DNA of 64,000 nt from Demequina rhizosphaerae (GTDB taxonomy: Bacteria > Actinomycetota > Actinomycetes > Actinomycetales > Demequinaceae), in contig NZ_BBMC01000003.1 in assembly GCF_000971255.1 (NCBI RefSeq), positions 310,001-374,000 on the forward strand, given 5' to 3'. The position numbers and the translations under genes are program-made. This document shows, one piece after another, positions 57,853 through 64,000 of this stretch. Positions within the stretch are counted from its first letter, which is position 1. Each line of letters opens with the position of its first letter. The notes beneath the pieces were generated by a model. That model was given only the letters and a program-made list of their open reading frames with translations. It ran no database searches and was not told the DNA's origin.

Positions 57853-59028
57853 TCAGGACCGGACCGGCGCCTCGTCGAGAAGGGCGGGGATCGCCTTCTC
57901 GATCGCGTCCGCGGCGGCCGTGAGGCTGAGCCGGAAGTGGGCGGGGCGGTCGAACAGCGTGCCGGGCATGATGAGGACGCCGCGCTCCGCGAGCCGGGCG
58001 GCCAGGCCCTCGGCGTCGCCGTCGGGCGCCTCGGCCCACAGGTAGAAGGTGCCCTCGGCCCGCGTGACGCGGAAGCCGGCCTCCGTGAGCGCGCCGTGGA
58101 GCCGGTCGCGGCGCCGCTGCAGCTCCGCCACGTCGATCGACACCGTCTCGAGGTCCGGCACCGCGTATTGCATGATCGCGTCGGGGAACCCCCATCCGAT
58201 CGAGAGCTGCGCGGGCACGAACGCCTCGCGCAGGGCGGCGCGGACGTCGTCCGGCAGGAGCGGGCCGAGCGCCAGGTACCCCAGCCGCTGTCCCGGCGCC
58301 AGCAGCACCTTGCCGTAGCTGTAGTCGATGAGGGTCCACGGGTACACGGCGGCGGGGCTGGTGAACGGCACGCCGTCGAAGCGGATGCGCCGGTACGGCT
58401 CGTCGGAGAGGACCCAGATGCGCCGGCCGATCGCCGCCGACCTCTCCTCCAGCGCATCCGCGAGCCGCTCGAGCTGGTCGCGGGGGTAGACGCGCCCGGT
58501 GGGGTTCGCGGGCGAGTTCACGATGACGATGCGGGTGCGGGGGGTGACGGCGGCCGCGATGGCCTCGACGTCCAGGTCGAACGTGCCGGGCGCGAGCGGC
58601 ACGGGGACCGGGACCAGCCCGCCGATGCGCAGCATCGGCGGGTAGCAGAACCAGCCGGGCACCGGGTAGATGACCTCGTCGCCCTCGTCGGCGACGAGGT
58701 GGAGCGCGAGGTCGATGGCGCCGAACGCGCCCTGCGTGAGCGCGATGTCCGCCGCCTCGAAGGGCAGGTCGAGCTCGGCGCGCAGGCCCGCCGCGATGGC
58801 GTCCTGCGCCGGCACCTCGTTGGTCTTGTACGCGAACCACGCCTCCGAGCGCGGCTCGACCTGCGCGCGGATCGCGCCGACGAGTCCCGGCAGCGGCATC
58901 TCGTGGGGGTTGCCGAAGGTGAGGTCGGCGATCCCCGGCTCGTCCGCGCGTGCTCCCACCCCCGCGAGGAAGCGGGTCACCGGGCCGATGTCGTCCTCCG
59001 CCGCGCGGGCGCGTGCCGACAGCTCCAT
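57853..59028 (-). CDS. Class I/II PLP aminotransferase
   Basis: 391 residues. The PLP lysine is in YSYGKVLLAPGQRLGY, with NSPANPTGRVY and LSDEPYRRI (Asp/Tyr) and the C-terminal arginine (RLSLTA). Fold type I aspartate aminotransferase group. Substrate could be an aromatic or branched 2-oxo acid. GGGGGGA precedes ATG 59028. It follows the aceB terminator on the minus strand and lies upstream of the MetE-like gene. Confidence 0.88.
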   Translation of the reverse strand: MELSARARAAEDDIGPVTRFLAGVGARADEPGIADLTFGNPHEMPLPGLVGAIRAQVEPRSEAWFAYKTNEVPAQDAIAAGLRAELDLPFEAADIALTQGAFGAIDLALHLVADEGDEVIYPVPGWFCYPPMLRIGGLVPVPVPLAPGTFDLDVEAIAAAVTPRTRIVIVNSPANPTGRVYPRDQLERLADALEERSAAIGRRIWVLSDEPYRRIRFDGVPFTSPAAVYPWTLIDYSYGKVLLAPGQRLGYLALGPLLPDDVRAALREAFVPAQLSIGWGFPDAIMQYAVPDLETVSIDVAELQRRRDRLHGALTEAGFRVTRAEGTFYLWAEAPDGDAEGLAARLAERGVLIMPGTLFDRPAHFRLSLTAAADAIEKAIPALLDEAPVRS

Positions 59029-59078
59029 GACGTCCCCCCTGCGTCCGGCGCGGCGCCGGACCCCCGTCCATCGTCACC

Positions 59079-59116
59079 GCGGAGGGGGCGCCCCGCAACC
59101 GGGACGCCCCCTCCGC
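59079..59116 (-). terminator. aceB terminator hairpin
   Basis: GCGGAGGGGGCG and CGCCCCCTCCGC form a perfect 12-bp stem, with a nested CCCG/CGGG stem in the loop. It begins 6 nt past the aceB stop. It shares GGAGGGGGCGCCCC with the putA terminator. No T-run. Confidence 0.75.
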
Positions 59117-59122
59117 GCGGCG

Positions 59123-60742
59123 TCACGCCGCGGCAGGCACGGGCTCGTGCAAGAAGCGCGCGTATGCGGGCAGCGTGAGGAACGTGGGGAACGCGTCCTC
59201 GAGGCAGACCTCGCGCAGCAGCGCGGCGGCGTCGTCGAGGCGGTCGTCCGGGGTGCGCGGCAGTCCGGCCTGCACCTCGTCGACGATGCGGCCGACGTAC
59301 GACGGGGTGACGAGGATGCCCTCCGCGGTCGCCACCCTCAGATGGATCCACTGCCACAGCTGCGACCGGCTGATCTCCGCCGTCGCGACGTCCTCCATGA
59401 GGTTGTCGATCGCGGCGGCGCCGGTCCCCCGCAGCCAGCTCTCGAGGTAGCGCAGGCCCGCGGCCACGTTGGCCCGCACCCCCGCCGCCGTCACCTGGGC
59501 GCCGGCAATCCGCACGTCGAGCAGGTCCGCGGCGGTCACCCGCACGTCGTCGCGGAGGCGGTCCCGCTGGTCCGGGCGGTCGCCCAGCACCGTGTCGAAC
59601 TCGGCGCGGGCGACGGCCACCAGCCCCGGGTGGGCGACCCAGCTGCCGTCGAAGCCCGCGCTGGCCTCGCGGCGCTTGTCGGCCGCGACCTGGGCGAGAG
59701 CGCGCTCCGTCGCCTCGGGGTCGCGACGGTTGGGGATGAAGGCGCTCATGCCGCCGATGGCCTGCGCGCCGCGCCGATGGCACGTCGACACGAGCAGCTC
59801 GGTGTACGCCCGCATGAACGGCACCGTCATCGTGACGGCCGACCGGTCCGGGAGGAGGTGGGCCTCTCCCCGCTCCCGGAAGCACTTGATCATCGAGAAG
59901 ATGTAGTCCCACCGGCCCGCGTTGAGGCCGGCGCAGTGGTCCCGCAGCTCGTACAGCATCTCCTCCATCTCGAAGGCCGCCGGGAGCGTCTCGATGAGCA
60001 TCGTGGCGCGGATCGTGCCGTGGTCGAGACCCAGGTGCTCCTCGGTGAAGGTGAAGACCTGGTCCCACAGCCTCGCCTCGAGGCGGCCCTCCATCTTGGG
60101 CAGGTAGAGGTACGGACCCGAGCCGGTCTCGATCAGCGCCCGCGCGTTGTGCAGCACGTAGAGCGCGAAGTCGACGAGGGAGGCCGACGTCGGGTGCCGG
60201 TGCCCGTGGGGGTCGACGTGGAGCAGGTGGCTCTCGACCAGGTGCCATCCGCGCGGCCGGAACACGATGGTCGGCGTCTCGTCGCCGAGCCGGTACTCCT
60301 TGCCCTCGGGGCTCGTGTAGGCGATCGTCCCGCGGATCGCGTCCGCGAGGTTGAGCTGCCCCTCGATCATGTTGGCCCACGTGGGCGTGTTCGCGTCCTC
60401 GTGGTCGGCGAGCCACACCCTCGCCCCGGAGTTCATCGCGTTGATGGTCATCTTCCGGTCGGTCGGCCCCGTGATCTCCACCCGCCGGTCCTCCAGCCCC
60501 GGGCCCGGGCCGGCGACCCGCCACGACGGGTCCTCGCGGATCGCGCGCGTCTCCGGCAGGAAGCCGGGATCCGCGCCGGCCGCGATCGCCTCCGCGCGCT
60601 CCTGGCGGGCGCGGAGCAGCTCCGCGCGGGAGCCGGCGAAGCGCCGATGGAGGCGGGCGAGGAACGCCAGCGCATCCTCCGTGAGGATCTCGTCGTACCG
60701 GTCCCCCATCGGGCCGGCGATCTCGATTCGCGTGTCGCACAT
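59123..60742 (-). CDS. aceB: Malate synthase A
   Basis: 539 residues, the usual length of the A isoform. EDANTPTWANMIEGQLNL, LPKMEGRLEARLWDQVF (lysine and glutamates at the glyoxylate site) and MSAFIPNRRDPEA are the conserved blocks. It condenses glyoxylate with acetyl-CoA to malate, the second step of the glyoxylate shunt. AGGAGGAG precedes ATG 60742. The aceA stop lies 8 nt upstream, so both share one transcript. Confidence 0.96.
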   Translation of the reverse strand: MCDTRIEIAGPMGDRYDEILTEDALAFLARLHRRFAGSRAELLRARQERAEAIAAGADPGFLPETRAIREDPSWRVAGPGPGLEDRRVEITGPTDRKMTINAMNSGARVWLADHEDANTPTWANMIEGQLNLADAIRGTIAYTSPEGKEYRLGDETPTIVFRPRGWHLVESHLLHVDPHGHRHPTSASLVDFALYVLHNARALIETGSGPYLYLPKMEGRLEARLWDQVFTFTEEHLGLDHGTIRATMLIETLPAAFEMEEMLYELRDHCAGLNAGRWDYIFSMIKCFRERGEAHLLPDRSAVTMTVPFMRAYTELLVSTCHRRGAQAIGGMSAFIPNRRDPEATERALAQVAADKRREASAGFDGSWVAHPGLVAVARAEFDTVLGDRPDQRDRLRDDVRVTAADLLDVRIAGAQVTAAGVRANVAAGLRYLESWLRGTGAAAIDNLMEDVATAEISRSQLWQWIHLRVATAEGILVTPSYVGRIVDEVQAGLPRTPDDRLDDAAALLREVCLEDAFPTFLTLPAYARFLHEPVPAAA

Positions 60743-60750
60743 GTCTCCTC

Positions 60751-62061
60751 CTAGAACTGCTCGGCCTCGGTCGAGCCCACGAGTGCGAGCGTCGAGGCGG
60801 TCGGGTTGAGGGCGGTCGAGATGCGGTCGAAGTACCCGGTGCCGACCTCGGCCTGATGCTTGGTGGCGGTGTAGCCGCGCGCCTCCGCCTCGAGCTCGGC
60901 CTCCTGCAGCCGCACGTAGGCGCTCATCTGGGTGGCGGCGTAGTCCTGCGCGAGCTCGAACATGCCGTGGTTGAGCGAGTGGAAGCCCGCGAGGGTGATG
61001 AACTGGAACGCGTAGCCCATGGCGGCCAGCTCGCGCTGGAACGATGCGATCTGCGCGTCGTCGAGGTGGCGCCGCCAGTTGAAGCTCGGCGAGCAGTTGT
61101 ACGCGAGCCGCTGCTCGGGGTGCTCGGCGTGGATCGCCTCCGCGAAGCGGCGCGCGAGCTCGAGGTCGGGCGTCGAGGACTCGACCCAGAGCAGGTCCGC
61201 GTAGGGCGCGTAGGCCAGTCCGCGCGCGATCACCGGCTCGATCCCGCCGCGCACCTCGTAGAAGCCCTCGGCGGTGCGCTCCCCGGTGACGAACTCGCGG
61301 TCCCGCTCGTCGACGTCGGAGGTGAGCAGGGTGGCCGCGAGCGCGTCGGTGCGCGCGATGATCACGCTCGGGACGCCGGCGACGTCGGCCGCCAGGCGCG
61401 CCGCGTTGAGGGTGCGGACGTGCTGGGAGGTGGGCACGAGCACCTTCCCACCCATGTGCCCGCACTTCTTCTCGGACGCGAGCTGGTCCTCCCAGTGCAC
61501 GCCCGCCGCGCCCGCGCCGATCATCGCCTGCATGAGCTCGTAGGCGTTGAGCGGGCCGCCGAATCCGGCCTCGGCGTCGGCGACGATCGGGGCCAGCCAG
61601 TCGCGCGAGGTGCCGCCGGTCTCGGCGTGCTCGATCTGCGCGGCGCGCAGCAGCGCGTTGTTGATGCGCCGCACCACTGCCGGCACCGAGTTGGCCGGGT
61701 AGAGGCTCTGGTCGGGGTACGTCTGCCCCGCGAGGTTCGCGTCGGCCGCGACCTGCCACCCGGACAGGTAGATCGCCTTGAGGCCGGCCCGCACCTGCTG
61801 CACGGCCTGGTTGCCGGTGAGCGCGCCGAGCGCGGCGACCCACTGCTCGGGGCGCGTGCGGTTGGTCTCGATCATGTCCCACAGCGCCTCGGCGCCTCGG
61901 CGCGCGAGGGTCGCGTCCTCGCGGACCGGTCCCCGCAGCCGCACGACGTCCTCGGCCGTGTAGTCGCGGCGGATGCCGGTCCAGCGCGGGTCCCAGGCCC
62001 ACTCGGCCCCCAGCTCGGCGGCGGTCTGGTGCTGATCCCCGGGGCGGATCGTCATGTCCAT
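60751..62061 (-). CDS. aceA: Isocitrate lyase
   Basis: 436 residues. The catalytic cysteine is in [15 protein letters not shown], with [13 protein letters not shown] and YNCSPSFNW as the other conserved blocks. It splits isocitrate into succinate and glyoxylate, allowing growth on acetate or fatty acids. AGGAGCC precedes ATG 62061. It heads the aceA-aceB operon and is divergent from the RamB-like gene across a perfect 8-bp inverted repeat. Confidence 0.97.
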   Translation of the reverse strand: MDMTIRPGDQHQTAAELGAEWAWDPRWTGIRRDYTAEDVVRLRGPVREDATLARRGAEALWDMIETNRTRPEQWVAALGALTGNQAVQQVRAGLKAIYLSGWQVAADANLAGQTYPDQSLYPANSVPAVVRRINNALLRAAQIEHAETGGTSRDWLAPIVADAEAGFGGPLNAYELMQAMIGAGAAGVHWEDQLASEKKCGHMGGKVLVPTSQHVRTLNAARLAADVAGVPSVIIARTDALAATLLTSDVDERDREFVTGERTAEGFYEVRGGIEPVIARGLAYAPYADLLWVESSTPDLELARRFAEAIHAEHPEQRLAYNCSPSFNWRRHLDDAQIASFQRELAAMGYAFQFITLAGFHSLNHGMFELAQDYAATQMSAYVRLQEAELEAEARGYTATKHQAEVGTGYFDRISTALNPTASTLALVGSTEAEQF

Positions 62062-62121
62062 GGTCGGCTCCTGTTCTCTCCACGTCGTCGTGGTAGTGAG
62101 ACGACCGTAGGCAGCAGAATG

Positions 62122-62132
62122 GGGACGATGCG
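62122..62132 (+). repeat. Intergenic copy of the GGGACGATGCG motif
   Basis: Exact plus-strand copy followed by GCG, in the aceA/RamB divergent gap, 14 nt from the RamB-like inverted repeat. Confidence 0.6.
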
Positions 62133-62145
62133 GCGGGGTTCCGGG

Positions 62146-62167
62146 CAGAACTTTGCAGGAAGTTCTG
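62146..62167. promoter_or_regulatory. Inverted repeat with RamB-like core between aceA and the regulator
   Basis: CAGAACTT and AAGTTCTG are perfect 8-bp arms around 6 nt. Within it AGAACTTTGCAGG resembles the corynebacterial RamB site AAAACTTTGCAAA. It is positioned to control both aceA and the regulator gene. Confidence 0.7.
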
Positions 62168-62200
62168 GCGATCGGAACGATCACGTGCCAGGATCGGCGC

Positions 62201-63664
62201 ATGAGCCAGCCGCAGGGGGCGCTCGACGACGAGGTCGGCCCCACTCCCCTGACCATCGGCCGTCGCGTGCGCAGCCTCCGCCAGGCGCGCGGCTTGACCG
62301 TCGCCCAGCTCGGCGAGGCGATCGGCCGCGCCGCCTCGCAGATCTCCGTCATCGAGAACGGCCGCCGCGAGCTGCGCGTCTCCGAGCTGAGGACCCTGGC
62401 GACCGCGCTGGGCGCCACGCTGGACGACCTGCTGGACCCGGAGCCGCCGTCGCGGCGGGACGCGCTCGAGCTCGAGCTGCAGCGCGTCCAGGAGGGACCG
62501 CTCTTCGCGTCGCTCGACCTGCCGCGCCTCGCCGTGCGACGCTCGCTGCCGGATGAGGCGATCGAGACGGTGCTCGCCCTCCATGCGGAGCTCGTGCGGC
62601 TCCACGAGCGGCGCGCCTCGACCCCCGAGGAGGCCCGCCGCGCCAACACCGACCTGCGGGCGGCCCAGCGCGAGCGCGCCAACTACTACCCCGAGCTCGA
62701 GGCGACGGCGCGCGAGCTGCTCGGCGCGATCGGCCACGGGGGCGGCCCGCTGTCCCACTCCGCCGCATCGTCCCTCGCCCGCCACCTGGGGTTCTCCGTG
62801 CACTACGTGCACGACCTGCCGGTCACCACCCGCTCGGTGACGGACGGCCGCCACGGCCGCATCTACCTGCCCATCCGGCACGACGGCGGCGACCGCCGGG
62901 TCGTGCTCCTGCAGGCGCTCGCCACCTCGGTGCTCGGCCACGACGAGCCGGACGGCTACGCGGAGCTGCTGCGCCAGCGCGTGGAGGCCAACTACCTCGC
63001 GGCGGCGCTCATGATGCCCGAGGATTCCACCGTCGAGCTCCTCGTCGAGGCGAAGGCGGCGCGCGAGCTGTCGGTCGAGGACCTCCGCGACGCCTTCTCG
63101 GTGAGCTACGAGGCGGCCGCGCACCGCTTCACCAACCTCGCCACCCAGCACCTGGGACTGCCCGTGCACTTCCTCAAGGTGAGCGCTTCCGGGGTCCTGT
63201 CGAAGGCGTACGAAAACGACGACGTGAGGTTCCCGCAGGACGCGCTGGGCAACGTGCTCGGCCAGCGCGTGTGCCGCCAGTGGAGCGCGCGGCAGGTGTT
63301 CGAGCGGGACGACCGCTACGGGATCTACCACCAGTACACCGACAAGCCCAACGGCACGTACTGGTGCACGTCCGCGGTCCAGACCGACGCCGGCGGCGAC
63401 TTCTCCGTCTCGGTCGGGACGCAGTACGCCCACTCGAAGTGGTTCCGGGGACGCGACACCACGACGCGCCGGTACTCGAGCTGCCCCGACCCGGGCTGCT
63501 GCCGCTACCCGGCGCCCGAGCTCGAGGACCGCTGGGACGAGGCCGCGCGCCCGTCCGCGCGCATCAACTCGTCCCTGCTCGCCGCGACGCCATCCGGCTC
63601 GGCGACGGGCATCGACCGCGTGGCGGTCTACGAGTTCCTCGAGCAGCACGCGCCCGAGGCATGA
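62201..63664 (+). CDS. ramB: RamB-like XRE/short-chain-fatty-acid regulator
   Basis: 487 residues. The XRE helix-turn-helix is at about 15-75 ([24 protein letters not shown]). A middle IrrE-like domain (about 150-290) and a C-terminal domain with the cysteine cluster SSCPDPGCC complete the RamB/ScfR layout. In corynebacteria RamB represses aceA and aceB. CAGGAT at 62189-62194 lies 6 nt before ATG 62201, so it is probably leaderless. The divergent aceA gene and the inverted repeat fit direct control of the glyoxylate shunt. Confidence 0.9.
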   Translation: MSQPQGALDDEVGPTPLTIGRRVRSLRQARGLTVAQLGEAIGRAASQISVIENGRRELRVSELRTLATALGATLDDLLDPEPPSRRDALELELQRVQEGPLFASLDLPRLAVRRSLPDEAIETVLALHAELVRLHERRASTPEEARRANTDLRAAQRERANYYPELEATARELLGAIGHGGGPLSHSAASSLARHLGFSVHYVHDLPVTTRSVTDGRHGRIYLPIRHDGGDRRVVLLQALATSVLGHDEPDGYAELLRQRVEANYLAAALMMPEDSTVELLVEAKAARELSVEDLRDAFSVSYEAAAHRFTNLATQHLGLPVHFLKVSASGVLSKAYENDDVRFPQDALGNVLGQRVCRQWSARQVFERDDRYGIYHQYTDKPNGTYWCTSAVQTDAGGDFSVSVGTQYAHSKWFRGRDTTTRRYSSCPDPGCCRYPAPELEDRWDEAARPSARINSSLLAATPSGSATGIDRVAVYEFLEQHAPEA

Positions 63665-63757
63665 CCTTGACCCCGACGCGGCGCGCCGCCATGTGTGAGC
63701 GAAGACACGCGCGAATGTCCTTCAAATCTGCGTAAAGACTTGGTAACGTCCGGTGGC

Positions 63758-64000
63758 GTGAGCAAGGACGCCACCATCCGCACCCTGCGCCTCATCGGCG
63801 CCTCCGTCATCCTGTCCGCCCTCGGCTTCCAGGCCTGGGCCGACCTCACGTACGGCACGTTCACGTGGGGCCAGCTCCCGGGCTACTTCACGCCGCTCGC
63901 GAACCTCGCGGGCATCGTGGCGCTGCTGGCCGCGGCGCGCGTGGGCAGGCCCGAGTCCCGCTGGGTCACCGTGCTGCGCGTCAACTCCGCCACCTACCTC
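63758..64000 (+). CDS. Start of a Pr6Pr-like integral membrane protein, 3' end outside the window
   Basis: The frame is open to the right edge (81 codons). Two hydrophobic segments are visible (about 10-30 and 45-65); GQLPGYFTPLANLAGIVALL resembles the conserved YFT-x-x-N block of Pr6Pr-type actinobacterial membrane proteins. GTG 63758 follows TAACGT (63744-63749) by 8 nt. Function unknown. It is separated from the RamB-like gene by 93 bp. Confidence 0.55.
   Translation, partial: MSKDATIRTLRLIGASVILSALGFQAWADLTYGTFTWGQLPGYFTPLANLAGIVALLAAARVGRPESRWVTVLRVNSATYL

Noticed and set aside
62153-62200. An earlier start for the RamB-like gene at 62153
   Set aside because: It lies inside the inverted repeat at 62146-62167; ATG 62201 has the 6-nt -10 spacing and the normal family N-terminus.
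63691-63706. TGTGA-N6-ACACG as a CRP/GlxR site
   Set aside because: The second half differs from TCACA at several positions and no supporting site lies nearby.
1-64000. tRNA, rRNA, insertion sequences and attachment sites
   Set aside because: No cloverleaf-like sequence, rRNA segment, transposase motif or flanking direct repeat was seen on either strand. A tRNAscan or IS search could still find something missed by eye.

Overview
The window is very G+C-rich, with tightly packed genes, GTG starts, convergent genes that share stop-codon bases, and many start codons that lie 6-8 nt after a -10-like hexamer (probable leaderless mRNAs). Together with GarA/FtsR-type genes next to a PgsA-like synthase, a RamB-like regulator beside aceA/aceB, a large FabG4-type reductase with a MaoC hydratase, and biotin-dependent pyruvate carboxylase, this points to an actinobacterium, most likely in the Micrococcales. 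The genus cannot be fixed from this sequence. No rRNA, tRNA, CRISPR array, transposase or phage gene was seen; this looks like ordinary chromosome with rich regulatory detail.

Layout. 1-2.2 kb: end of a YigZ-family gene, a lipoprotein and an AAA ATPase. 2.3-4.7 kb: a small arsenic locus (arsR-aqpS, divergent ArsO-like flavoprotein). 4.7-9.1 kb: a tiny membrane protein, a flavodoxin and pyruvate carboxylase. 9.4-12.1 kb: two MerR regulators, GarA-like FHA protein, PgsA-like synthase. 12.2-19.8 kb: MarR/flavoprotein, a DHFR-like reductase, PutA with divergent LysR, EI24 protein. 19.9-28 kb: amidohydrolase, OsmC, a membrane CxxC protein under a CsoR-like operator, HAD phosphatase, PuuD-like hydrolase, nucleoside phosphorylase plus PfkB kinase, esterase, methyltransferase. 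28-32.5 kb: Nudix-NYN fusion, DUF2254 protein, glutathione peroxidase, YitT-like and MFS membrane proteins. 32.7-40.7 kb: fatty-acid block (acyl-CoA oxidase, TetR, thiolase, FabG4, HtdX, FadD). 40.8-45.1 kb: glutaminase, then TetR / amidase / agmatine deiminase. 45.2-48.1 kb: anaerobic ribonucleotide reductase NrdDG with paired NrdR-like boxes. 48.1-50.3 kb: a long structured leader and an M15 cell-wall peptidase. 50.3-59 kb: DHODH-like enzyme, flavoprotein, NAGPA-like protein plus GT2-GtrA, PLP decarboxylase, MetE-like protein, aminotransferase. 59.1-63.7 kb: glyoxylate shunt (aceB, aceA) with divergent RamB-like regulator. The right edge holds the start of a membrane protein.

How they fit together. 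The beta-oxidation genes make acetyl-CoA, the glyoxylate shunt and pyruvate carboxylase provide anaplerosis, and PutA, glutaminase and agmatine deiminase feed amino-acid and polyamine nitrogen. NrdDG implies growth with little or no oxygen. Most catabolic blocks have their own regulator with a visible inverted-repeat operator next to it.

The most unusual signal is not a gene: the 11-mer GGGACGATGCG (either strand) occurs at least 14 times, in genes in every reading frame and in intergenic DNA, far above rough expectation. A second is the uniform 6-8 nt gap between a -10-like hexamer and the start codon at 17 genes, including most of the regulators. A third is a closed, structured leader upstream of the M15 peptidase.
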